DNA of 19,120 nt from Brevibacillus sp. (GTDB taxonomy: Bacteria; Bacillota; Bacilli; Brevibacillales; Brevibacillaceae), in contig JARDZO010000083.1 in the NCBI GenBank assembly GCA_029240815.1, positions 1 through 19,120 of the forward strand, read 5' to 3'. Positions 4,830-12,045 of this stretch are shown here, piece by piece (position 1 is the stretch's first letter; the number at the start of each line of letters is the position of its first letter). The notes under the pieces are model-generated. The model was not told the origin of the DNA. It was given only the letters and a program-made list of their open reading frames with translations, and did not search any database. The translations under genes were made by a program, and so were the position numbers.

Positions 4830-7037
4830 CTACCCGAGAGTATGCACCAAATGCCGGTTGGAAACACCCAGCATTGGCTCCAGAATCTCCTTCTCCCTTT
4901 CCTGGCACGTAAACAGAAAGACCTGATGTTCATGGGATAATTCCACCAAATACTCCAGCGTACGCTGCAGTCGCGCTTCATCGTAGTGAACGAAGTGATC
5001 GTCAAAAAAGAGCGGTAACTGCTCCGACTGCTGGCTGACATGCTGGAGCAACGCCAGCCTTTGCGCCAGGTAGAGCTGATCCTGCGTTCCAGTCGAGCAC
5101 TGCTCCTGTTCTAATACCAGCTGCCGCGAAGGCTCCAGTACCCGAATCGCAAACCTTTCATGCGGGTCTAGCCGGACATCTCGATAAGCACCCCCGGTGA
5201 TCTGGGCAAGTACCTTCGAAGCCTGCTCATTGACGCCTGGAGAGACGTCCCGATTCCATTCAGCCAGCGCTTCCTCCAGGGTATCACGAGCGACCTGCAA
5301 TGCCTCGCGCTTTTGCTGCAATTGCCTGAGTCCCGCTACTGCCTCGTCATACTCCCCTTTCGCCTTGGCAACCGATACAGTATCGTGAGCAGCCACTTCC
5401 CCGTTTGCTCGGGCTATCTGTTCCCGAATATACTGCACACGTTCCTCGATGAGCTGCCACTCTGATCTCTGTGCCCCTTGCTCACGTTCGAGCACGCTCT
5501 TTTCCTGTTCCAAGAAAGCACGGAGGCATTCCCCCCAGCGAGTCACGATTTGCTCTTCGTCTTGCTTTTGAGAAAGCTGGGCTTTCAGCTGGCTGGATTC
5601 ATGCGCGCTCAGGCTGCTCAGCAGGGCATCCCGCTTCTCGACAAACCCTTCCCAATCCTTTGCGCCCCACGCCCCTATCAACTGATGCAGTTCGACGTCC
5701 AAGGCTGTGAGCTCCTCTTGCTGCCTCTGCCATTCTTGGGTAGTCAGATCTGCCGCCGTTGGTGCTCCAGAACTCTCACCCGCTTTCGCCATAGAACGTG
5801 TTTGGTTCCACGCGACGCCAGCTGCAACAGCCGTGAGAGCCAACAGAATGACGCTGAGTGCTGTTTGATCCGTGACACCAGAAATGAAGCCCATGACGGC
5901 CAATAGACCAGCACTTCCCCACATCCAGACAGGATACCGCTGTTGCTTTTTCTGTCCTTCCATTTGTCTGTCCAGCCGTCGAGTGCCTGCAGTCATCGTC
6001 AACGCCGCGAGCTTCGCCAGCTGAAGGTGCGCTTCTTCCCATCGCTTGCGCAGTTGGACGCCTTTTGCATAATCAGCCTGCAGCTTTTCCCGATCGAATG
6101 CTGGCAAGATTTTTACCGTTTCTACTGGCGGGGAGGCAAGGACACGAGTGAGAGCTGAGATCGCTTCTCCATGGATTTGTTTTTCCTCCAGTGATGTCGC
6201 TGTACGTTCCCACCACTCCCACATATCTGCGTCTGCAGGAACCGAATAGCTTTTTTGCCATCTCTCCTGCAAAGCCAGCTCCCGTGTACTCACTCGTTGC
6301 TTTCGCTGCTGCAGACGATTGCGTTGTTGTTCCAGCTCCTGTCTCTCCTGTTCCCACTCGGCGATCTGCTGCGTCAGCTGACTGATGATTCTCCAGGCCG
6401 ACTCTGCATTCGCGAGCTCAGCCTCCTTTCGTGCCACCAGCGCACCAGCTTTACCTAGCAATGTGTTCTCCGCCCGCTCCTTTTTACCGATCGCCGTCAG
6501 ATCGCGATCCAGCTCGGCCAGCATGTTGTTGACTGCCGGATTGGCTTCGTCTGTACGAGCAAGAGAAGGCATCAGATGCTCGGCAGCAGACAACGGCTCC
6601 CGTCTGATCCAGGTGATATCAGTGAAAAGGCTCCGAGTAAGCCCTAAATGCTTTTCGAGGAAATCGCGCTCCTTGCGCCTGTCCTCCATGTAGATATCTG
6701 TCAGCTCTGTCCATTCCGAGTCGAGAAAGATTCGTGCCTGCTCCCGTTCCTTTTGCAGAAATCGGTGCAACCGATACGATCTTCCAGCCAGGCGATAGGT
6801 AATGATCGTCTCGTAATCCCCTTGATGCCAAGGACGGTATTTCTCATACTCAGGCAAATAGCGGGCGCCTTTCACGTAATCCCGCTTCATCCCGTACAGC
6901 GCGGCAAAGATTCCTTGTAGCAGCGTCGATTTTCCTGCTTCATTCGGAGCGGCAAAGACATTGAATCCCGGTGCAAAGCGGAAGGACGCATCCTCCCATT
7001 TGCCAAAGCCTTTCAGCTGGAGTTCGTCCATTCTCAT
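4830..7037 (-). CDS. yhaN: YhaN-type SMC-like ATPase (Rad50/SbcC relative)
   Basis: Large ATPase partner of the YhaO nuclease, expected to act on DNA ends like the Rad50-Mre11/SbcCD pair. Walker A is PNEAGKST (31-38), the signature-like segment CSTGTQDQLYLAQRL is near 647-661, and Walker B is LPLFFDDHF (674-682), so the ATPase head is split between the two ends. Coiled-coil-like stretches run at about 200-260 and 430-600. In place of a CxxC zinc hook the centre has two hydrophobic segments (about 369-387 and 392-409), suggesting a membrane hairpin. At 735 residues it is shorter than I recall for B. subtilis YhaN. Its ATG overlaps the yhaO stop (ATGA, 7034-7037), implying coupled translation; GGGGG lies 9 nt before it. 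No clear terminator follows. Confidence 0.9.
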   Translation of the reverse strand: MRMDELQLKGFGKWEDASFRFAPGFNVFAAPNEAGKSTLLQGIFAALYGMKRDYVKGARYLPEYEKYRPWHQGDYETIITYRLAGRSYRLHRFLQKEREQARIFLDSEWTELTDIYMEDRRKERDFLEKHLGLTRSLFTDITWIRREPLSAAEHLMPSLARTDEANPAVNNMLAELDRDLTAIGKKERAENTLLGKAGALVARKEAELANAESAWRIISQLTQQIAEWEQERQELEQQRNRLQQRKQRVSTRELALQERWQKSYSVPADADMWEWWERTATSLEEKQIHGEAISALTRVLASPPVETVKILPAFDREKLQADYAKGVQLRKRWEEAHLQLAKLAALTMTAGTRRLDRQMEGQKKQQRYPVWMWGSAGLLAVMGFISGVTDQTALSVILLALTAVAAGVAWNQTRSMAKAGESSGAPTAADLTTQEWQRQQEELTALDVELHQLIGAWGAKDWEGFVEKRDALLSSLSAHESSQLKAQLSQKQDEEQIVTRWGECLRAFLEQEKSVLEREQGAQRSEWQLIEERVQYIREQIARANGEVAAHDTVSVAKAKGEYDEAVAGLRQLQQKREALQVARDTLEEALAEWNRDVSPGVNEQASKVLAQITGGAYRDVRLDPHERFAIRVLEPSRQLVLEQEQCSTGTQDQLYLAQRLALLQHVSQQSEQLPLFFDDHFVHYDEARLQRTLEYLVELSHEHQVFLFTCQEREKEILEPMLGVSNRHLVHTLG

Positions 7038-8158
7038 CGAGCGCTTCCCCCTATCCTGGCCAGCACTTCGCGACGGGACTGCTTGATTATGTCCCTCTCC
7101 GCTTCATTCGCAGCCTGCTCTTCCCGCTGGGCCAGCCTGGCGAGCCACTTCCCCCAGATGCCTCCGTCCGCAATAAGCTTGTCTGCATCCACATCGGGCC
7201 ATGTCTGGTCGGTGACTTGAAACAGGAAAAAGCGGGAAAATCGTTGCTGCAGCACGACGGCAGAAGGAATGAAATGGGCGGCGCGCTCACCAGTCAGCGT
7301 GATGTAGAGCATGTCCGCCGACCGCTCACTAGCCAGCTCCTTCTCCATATGTCCCACCAGCTGCTCCATCGTTTCGGCACCGTCAAGACTGATATCCCGT
7401 TTACGAATTTGCCTCTGGCCCACTGGAACGGCTTCGAGCGCTACTTTGCCGGATTCGTCGATTTCTCCGTACAGGACACAGCGCGTGTCCTCTTCCTTTG
7501 TATTCAGTCCTTCCGGTGATCCGGGGTATGCAGCAAAGGGTGATTTTTTCACGGGATGCAAAAACTGTCCCGGCTTGTGGATGTGCCCGAGCGCTACATA
7601 ATCCATGCCCGTATCTGCCAAATCCTGCACGGTAATCGGTGCGTACGGATGGTGCTCGTCTGTTTCCTTGCCGAGTACACTGCCATGCAGGACCATCACA
7701 TGACGCTGATAGCCTACCAATTTTCCCGGGAAGGACGTCAATGGGGATTCATACACATGGGCTTGAGGGAAGCCCCAGCCGTAGACGACACACGACTTTT
7801 CCGGAAATTCATAAGCACCCCATTCCGGCGTAAACCAATGGACATTCCCCGGCCATTCGAGCGTCTGATAAAAAGAGTCTGGACGCCAAGGATCGTGGTT
7901 GCCTGGTGCAATGCACACGGGAATCGGAGCAACACTCGCAAACAAGTCGCGTAAAAACAGCGCAGTCGACCTGAGACCTCCGTGATATTCCAGCAAGTCA
8001 CCTGCAATCAGCCAGAAATCAACCTGCCTGTCCAGCACCAGATCGCGAATCGCTCGCATCGTTTTGCGAAAATCGTCCTGCCGCAGCTCGTACAACTCGG
8101 ATAATGAATGTAGCGGAGCATCCAAATGAACATCCGCAGTATGAATAAATGACAACAC
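7034..8158 (-). CDS. yhaO: YhaO-type metallophosphoesterase (Mre11/SbcD relative)
   Basis: A calcineurin-like phosphoesterase predicted to be the nuclease partner of YhaN in DNA end processing. All metal-binding motifs are in order: DVH (Asp9, His11), GDLLEYHGG (Asp54), GNHD (Asn87, His88), LHGS (His158) and GHIH (His192, His194). The N-terminal catalytic domain spans about residues 1-240; the C-terminal part (to 374) would contact the ATPase head. The start is the GTG at 8158, preceded by GGGAGGAG with a 10-nt spacer; TTG at 8155 is a weaker alternative. It is first of the two-gene yhaO-yhaN operon, with a 4-nt overlap, and is divergent from larC1 across about 130 bp. No clear promoter hexamers were found for it. 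Confidence 0.93.
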   Translation of the reverse strand: MLSFIHTADVHLDAPLHSLSELYELRQDDFRKTMRAIRDLVLDRQVDFWLIAGDLLEYHGGLRSTALFLRDLFASVAPIPVCIAPGNHDPWRPDSFYQTLEWPGNVHWFTPEWGAYEFPEKSCVVYGWGFPQAHVYESPLTSFPGKLVGYQRHVMVLHGSVLGKETDEHHPYAPITVQDLADTGMDYVALGHIHKPGQFLHPVKKSPFAAYPGSPEGLNTKEEDTRCVLYGEIDESGKVALEAVPVGQRQIRKRDISLDGAETMEQLVGHMEKELASERSADMLYITLTGERAAHFIPSAVVLQQRFSRFFLFQVTDQTWPDVDADKLIADGGIWGKWLARLAQREEQAANEAERDIIKQSRREVLARIGGSAR

Positions 8159-8246
8159 GAGACTTCAACTCCTCCCATGACAACCTACATCGCCAATGGT
8201 ACAATTTGGACAGAAAAACGGAATGCAGACGAACATACTTTCCCTT

Positions 8247-8252
8247 TATGAT
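8247..8252 (+). promoter_or_regulatory. Possible -10 element for larC1
   Basis: TATGAT lies about 37 nt before the GTG start at 8290. The hexamer 17 nt upstream (TGCAGA) is a poor -35, so support is weak. Confidence 0.35.
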
Positions 8253-8289
8253 ACAGGAATAAAAGTCCATTTGAAAAGGAGTGATTCAT

Positions 8290-9060
8290 GTGCGTATTGC
8301 TTACCTAGACTGTTTTTCTGGAATCAGCGGAGATATGCTGCTGGCCGCTCTGGTCGATGCAGGCGCAGATCGCGATCGAATAGAGGGTGAACTGCGAAAG
8401 CTATCATTTGGAGCCTTCCGCCTAGAGTGGAAAACCGTAGTGAAAGCTGGTGTCACCGCACTCAAGCTGGATGTCATCGACGAGACGCCACCGCCTGTCC
8501 AGCCACTCAAGCAGCTCAAGGTACTCGGCCAGCACGATCATCACCACCGGGGATACAAGGAGATCGTGGAAATGATTGAAGCTGCTGAGCTCGCCCCCCG
8601 CGTGACAGCGCGAGCTTTGGCCATTTTTGAAAAGATCGCGGTAGCCGAAGCGAAAATTCACGGTGTACCTGTAGAAACGGTACACTTTCATGAAGTCGGT
8701 GCTCTCGATTCCATCGTAGACGTCGTCGGAATAGCGCTGGGTCTGGAGGATTTAAAAATCGATCAACTATACTCAGGACCTGTACCTACCGGGAATGGCT
8801 ACGTCCGTTGTGACCACGGCCTCTATCCCGTCCCTGCACCTGCTACCATGGAAATGCTCGTCGGCATCCCGCTGCGACGGACGATGATCGAAAAGGAGCT
8901 GACGACACCTACCGGCGCTGGAGTTGCTGCCGCACTGGTTCGCGAGTTTGGCCCTCTCCCTTCGATGACAGTCGAGTCAATCGGCTACGGCGCAGGTACA
9001 CGGGATTTGCCTGATCAACCGAATGTACTCCGTCTTCTCGTGGGCAGCCTGATTCCGTAA
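8290..9060 (+). CDS. larC: LarC N-terminal half (LarC1) as a separate protein
   Basis: LarC inserts nickel into the pincer nucleotide cofactor used by lactate racemase (LarA) and relatives, in a CTP-dependent reaction. This 256-residue protein covers only the LarC1 part. It has the N-terminal YLDCFSGISGDMLLAAL (5-21), a His-rich patch HDHHH (82-86), VHFHEVGALDSIVDVVG (131-147), PVPAPATMEML (180-190) and TTPTGAGV (205-212), and it ends shortly after IGYGAGTRDL, where LarC2 would normally begin. The start is the GTG at 8290, with AGGAG at 8277-8281 and an 8-nt spacer; the in-frame GTG at 8281 overlaps that site. No LarC2 frame follows on this strand. A LarC2-type gene lies nearby on the minus strand (9791-10771). 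No larA, larB or larE is in the window. Confidence 0.9.
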   Translation: MRIAYLDCFSGISGDMLLAALVDAGADRDRIEGELRKLSFGAFRLEWKTVVKAGVTALKLDVIDETPPPVQPLKQLKVLGQHDHHHRGYKEIVEMIEAAELAPRVTARALAIFEKIAVAEAKIHGVPVETVHFHEVGALDSIVDVVGIALGLEDLKIDQLYSGPVPTGNGYVRCDHGLYPVPAPATMEMLVGIPLRRTMIEKELTTPTGAGVAAALVREFGPLPSMTVESIGYGAGTRDLPDQPNVLRLLVGSLIP

Positions 9061-9068
9061 ACATAAAC

Positions 9069-9124
9069 AGACCTCCCCGCGGACATGGTATGGATGAGCC
9101 ATGTTCCGCATGGGAGGTCTTTGT
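9069..9124. terminator. Long hairpin between convergent larC1 and the DJ-1 gene
   Basis: AGACCTCCC (9069-9077) pairs with GGGAGGTCT (9112-9120). Inside it, GCGGACATGG (9079-9088) pairs with CCATGTTCCGC (9099-9109) with one bulged T. The T run is weak on both strands (TCTTTG and TCTGTTT), but the place between convergent genes fits a bidirectional terminator. Confidence 0.7.
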
Positions 9125-9153
9125 ATGTGCGTGACTCGTTTTTACAGACTTGA

Positions 9154-9705
9154 CTACTTCAGCAATTTGAAAAACTCGCGCATAAATCCTGGCAAATCCG
9201 GCCAAGCATGTCCCGAAACCAGATTGCCGTCGACATGCAACGTTTCTGTTTGATAAATAGCGCCGCAAGCCTCTACATCCGGTTTGCATGCCTGATATGC
9301 CGTCATTTCTCTGCCCTGCAAATACTCACGGACGATCGTCAACACTTGCGCCCCGTGGCAAATCGCGGCAACAGGCTTGTTGGCTTCAAAAAAGTGAGCG
9401 ACGATCGGCCTCAGGCTATCGTTGAGCCTGATGTGCTCAGGTGCTCGCCCGCCTGGGATAATCAATGCGTCAAAAGCTTCTGGATTAATTTCGGAAAACG
9501 CAGCATGGGCTGGGAGCTGGTACGCTGGTTTTTCCGTGTATGTCTCGCTGTGAGCTTCAAAATCGTGGCAGACCGTATGTAGCGTTTTTACACTTGGTGC
9601 TGCAATGACGGTTTCATAACCTTCTTCCAGACAACGGTAGTACGGGTAGTAAACTTCCAATGCCTCCACTGCATCTCCTGTGACAATCAACACTTTTTTG
9701 CTCAT
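9154..9705 (-). CDS. DJ-1/PfpI family protein
   Basis: A 183-residue cytoplasmic protein of the class I glutamine amidotransferase-like fold, DJ-1/PfpI group. The nucleophile elbow is AICHGAQ with Cys116 followed by His117; the upstream IIPGGRAPE turn (82-90) and the N-terminal GDAVEALEV segment also fit the family. Members include intracellular proteases, glyoxalase III and proposed deglycases; sequence alone does not choose among these. The ATG at 9705 is preceded by GAGGAGG with a 7-nt spacer. It lies 85 bp downstream of the LarC2-type gene on the same strand, so the two may be partly co-transcribed, though a hairpin sits between them. Its 3' end faces larC1 across the long hairpin at 9069. 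Confidence 0.92.
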   Translation of the reverse strand: MSKKVLIVTGDAVEALEVYYPYYRCLEEGYETVIAAPSVKTLHTVCHDFEAHSETYTEKPAYQLPAHAAFSEINPEAFDALIIPGGRAPEHIRLNDSLRPIVAHFFEANKPVAAICHGAQVLTIVREYLQGREMTAYQACKPDVEACGAIYQTETLHVDGNLVSGHAWPDLPGFMREFFKLLK

Positions 9706-9765
9706 CTCACAGCCTCCTCGTAGAACTAGGTAAGAGGAAAAGAATCCTCGTTTTCCAATTCTTTG

Positions 9766-9789
9766 GATAGCTGCCAGGCTCCTGCTATC
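9766..9789 (-). other. Hairpin directly after the LarC2-type gene
   Basis: GATAGC (9766-9771) and GCTATC (9784-9789) form a 6-bp stem immediately downstream of the stop codon on the minus strand. No T run follows, so it is not a standard terminator. It could be an mRNA-stabilising or partial attenuation structure, or chance. Confidence 0.3.
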
Positions 9790-9790
9790 T

Positions 9791-10771
9791 TTACAGGAAA
9801 TTCACAAGACTTTTCTCGACAGCCAAGCTGATGGCCTGCTGATACACCTGTTTGAGCGGGATTTTGGCGGCTTCAGCCAGTTTTGCGCATACGGCGTATT
9901 CCGGCGCGACCTGCACGCGGCAGCCGCGATGGTATCCCAGCTTGACCACTACTTCTCCCCACTGCGTATCGACCGTGATAAAGCGGCGTGCCAACCGGTG
10001 GCAGGCAACCGGGAACGACCGAATCCCAAACGTGGTCGTCTCCGTAAATAGAATCGTTTTTAGCGCCTCTGCTTCACTCTGGTAGCACATCACCTGCAAG
10101 AGTGTGCCCGGCCGACTTTTTTTCATCGTGACAGGCAAGAAATGCACGTCGTTGGCACCTGCTCGCAGGCACTGCTCCATGACATACGCCAGCCATTCGG
10201 GACTGCTGTCATCCAGATTGACTTGCATGATCAACATGCCTTCATCGATGTGCTCTTCTGCATGGTCCTTTTGTTCCCGGACGATTGGGATGTCTCTACG
10301 CATTCCGTCCTCATCCAAAACGAGTACGGCCAGATCTTGTCCGTATTCGATACGCTGCAACTGTCCGTCGAGCAAGGCAGTTGACTCTGCTCCCATTTCC
10401 CGCAGCCACAGCATCGCATGAGGGGAGAATGACTCGTTTCCCCAGGCTGAGCTTTCTTTTATCAACCATCCCGTCATGAGCTCGAGCAACGGGAACGGCA
10501 AGCCAGCAGGAACAGACAAGCGTTGTACCAGCAGATCCCCTCTGCGAGAAGAGAAGGAGAGGCACTCGGCCAATTCCATCAGCGCCGCCTCTTCCTCTTC
10601 CCAATCTGTCCCTGGACATTGTACCCGATAACGCTGAGCCAGCTCCTTTAGCCGCTTCCCCATTACCACGCCTTCTGTTTTCTTCTGGTCGGTAAGCGCC
10701 CCCAGACGTCTGAGAGGTTCGATCAGCTGTCTCAACGTTAATGGAGCCTCCGCACGAATGACCAGCTTCAT
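9791..10771 (-). CDS. LarC2-type protein with degenerate LarC1-like N-terminus
   Basis: The C-terminal part (about residues 178-326) matches the LarC2 domain of the nickel-insertion enzyme LarC: IMQVNLDDSSPEWLAYVME, RAGANDVHFLPVTMKKSRPG, FTETTTFGIR, and WGEVVVKLGY. The first 175 residues are not recognisable as an active LarC1 domain: the CFSGISGDM, His-rich and HFHEVGALD motifs are absent. Yet segments line up by eye with the LarC1 protein encoded at 8290: VPAGLPFPLLELM with the PVPAPATMEML region, and SPHAMLWLREMG...IEYGQDL with TPTGAGVAAALVREFG...IGYGAGTRDL. I infer a decayed LarC1 half. The start is the ATG at 10771, with GGAGG and a 9-nt spacer; ATG at 10792 lacks a site. It may supply the missing LarC2 function in trans. 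It is divergent from lytH. Confidence 0.8.
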   Translation of the reverse strand: MKLVIRAEAPLTLRQLIEPLRRLGALTDQKKTEGVVMGKRLKELAQRYRVQCPGTDWEEEEAALMELAECLSFSSRRGDLLVQRLSVPAGLPFPLLELMTGWLIKESSAWGNESFSPHAMLWLREMGAESTALLDGQLQRIEYGQDLAVLVLDEDGMRRDIPIVREQKDHAEEHIDEGMLIMQVNLDDSSPEWLAYVMEQCLRAGANDVHFLPVTMKKSRPGTLLQVMCYQSEAEALKTILFTETTTFGIRSFPVACHRLARRFITVDTQWGEVVVKLGYHRGCRVQVAPEYAVCAKLAEAAKIPLKQVYQQAISLAVEKSLVNFL

Positions 10772-10794
10772 GTTTGTTTGCCTCCAGTTCATCC

Positions 10795-10822
10795 ACTTGT
10801 TCTATTTTAGAATCATACCTCA
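10795..10822 (+). promoter_or_regulatory. Candidate sigma-K promoter of lytH
   Basis: AC at 10795-10796, a 17-nt spacer, then CATACCTCA (10814-10822) fit the mother-cell sigma-K pattern (AC, 16-17 nt, CATAnnnTA) with one mismatch in the -10. From memory, B. subtilis lytH is sigma-K dependent. The predicted leader would be about 75 nt. Confidence 0.45.
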
Positions 10823-10904
10823 AATCTTCCAGAAAGTATCTTGGATAAACCCTTTGCACTGGCAGAAACTACAAAGGAGACTATCTGGGCTGGAGGGTGA
10901 CGGA

Positions 10905-11912
10905 ATGCGAGTTTTCCGCCTAATCATTCAGATCAGCTTGTGCGTGGCTGCTGCTATCCTCCCCATGGAATCAGTCGCAGACGCTGCTCCATCCGCATCT
11001 GTAGGGGACCCTGTCCTACAAGCGCGATTGCAGCTATTTCAACGGATGGAGTCGTTGCACGGCGTTCCCTGGACGTATTTGGCAGCCATTGATCAATACG
11101 AGCGGACCATGAAAATACGTAAGAGGAAAGCTGCTAGCGAAGAGCCTTCCTCACGATTGACGGCGTTTGATATCCCTTCTGAACGCTGGAGCGGGTTATG
11201 GAATCCTGAAAGGGAAGACACCAACCCTGCATCCATCGGCTTCTTTCACGGGATGGGTAAGGACGGAGATGGAGACGGGATCGCCGACCGCAATAATGAC
11301 ATGGATGTACTGTCCTCCGTCATTCATTACTTATCTGCGTACGGCTATTCCCCGGAAGACTGGCGTATCGCTCTTTGGTCATACTATCAGCGAGATCGCT
11401 CTGTAAAAACAATCAAGCAATTTGCCCAGGTCTATAACAAGTATCAACATCTTCATCTGGATGGTCGCCATTTTCCCATTCCTCCACGCTTTTCATATAG
11501 CTATCGCAGCACTTGGGGTGACGCGCGCGGCTGGGGGGGACGACGCATTCACGAAGGGACAGATATTTTCGCATCGTACGGAACGCCAGTGCTCAGCACG
11601 GCCTACGGTGTCATTGAGGTCATTGGCTGGAACCGTTATGGCGGCTGGCGTATTGGGATGCGTGACATGGGAAACGTTTACCATTATTTCGCCCATCTCT
11701 CCTCCTTTAAAAAAGGGCTCAAGCCTGGTGACATCGTCGAGCCAGGACAGGTGTTAGGCTACGTCGGCAGCTCTGGATACGGCAAACCCGGTACAGCAGG
11801 CAAATTCCCTCCTCACCTTCACTACGGGATGTACCGTGAAACAGGCGGTCCCGATTGGGCTTTTGACCCTTACCCGTATTTGAGGCGATGGGAGCGGCAA
11901 AACAGAAAATAG
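10905..11912 (+). CDS. lytH: LytH-like M23 peptidase, spore cortex maturation
   Basis: A predicted exported peptidoglycan endopeptidase. Family knowledge: B. subtilis LytH cleaves after L-Ala in cortex peptide stems, leaving the single L-alanine side chains of spore cortex. The 335-residue product has a signal sequence (about 1-27, hydrophobic core LIIQISLCVAAAIL, likely cut after ADA). A middle region holds SIGFFHGMGKDGDGDGIAD (110-128). The C-terminal M23 domain has zinc ligands HEGTD (His216, Asp220) and HLH (His304, His306), plus YHYFAH near 259-264. The ATG at 10905 follows GGAGGGTG with a 5-nt gap; the open frame upstream to 10758 overlaps the LarC2-type gene's start and was rejected. 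In B. subtilis lytH neighbours lipA/yutC; here the yhaO-yhaN and larC genes lie between. A terminator follows at 11941. Confidence 0.9.
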   Translation: MRVFRLIIQISLCVAAAILPMESVADAAPSASVGDPVLQARLQLFQRMESLHGVPWTYLAAIDQYERTMKIRKRKAASEEPSSRLTAFDIPSERWSGLWNPEREDTNPASIGFFHGMGKDGDGDGIADRNNDMDVLSSVIHYLSAYGYSPEDWRIALWSYYQRDRSVKTIKQFAQVYNKYQHLHLDGRHFPIPPRFSYSYRSTWGDARGWGGRRIHEGTDIFASYGTPVLSTAYGVIEVIGWNRYGGWRIGMRDMGNVYHYFAHLSSFKKGLKPGDIVEPGQVLGYVGSSGYGKPGTAGKFPPHLHYGMYRETGGPDWAFDPYPYLRRWERQNRK

Positions 11913-11940
11913 GAAATGCAGGCCGTTCCATGCGGCGCGT

Positions 11941-11970
11941 AAGGAGCGGTTTTCGGACCGCTTCTTTTTA
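11941..11970 (+). terminator. Terminator of lytH
   Basis: GAGCGGT and ACCGCTTC pair (one G-T) around a short loop, followed by TTTTTATTT, about 30 nt after the lytH stop. Confidence 0.85.
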
Positions 11971-11971
11971 T

Positions 11972-12001
11972 TTGACAGGAAGATCAGGTGCCTTCTACAA
12001 T
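11972..12001 (+). promoter_or_regulatory. Sigma-A promoter of the tetR-aldehyde dehydrogenase operon
   Basis: A perfect TTGACA (11972-11977), an 18-nt spacer and TACAAT (11996-12001). Transcription would start near 12008, just before the palindrome at 12015. Confidence 0.85.
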
Positions 12002-12014
12002 GGAAGCAAAGAAA

Positions 12015-12030
12015 TTGGACGATCGTCCAA
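12015..12030. promoter_or_regulatory. Palindromic operator, probably for the TetR regulator
   Basis: TTGGACGATCGTCCAA is a perfect 16-bp inverted repeat between the predicted transcription start and the tetR ribosome site (GAGGTG at 12035-12040). A dimeric TetR regulator bound here would block its own operon, including the aldehyde dehydrogenase gene. Confidence 0.78.
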
Positions 12031-12045
12031 AAAAGAGGTGTACGC

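Noticed and set aside
9061..9160. Programmed frameshift from LarC1 into LarC2, as in Lactobacillus plantarum
   Set aside because: No LarC2-like frame follows larC1 on the plus strand in any reading frame; the LarC2-type domain is on the opposite strand.
10758..10904. Upstream extension of lytH to 10758
   Set aside because: It overlaps the ribosome site and start of the divergent LarC2-type gene and lacks its own ribosome site. ATG 10905 has a good site and gives a proper signal peptide.
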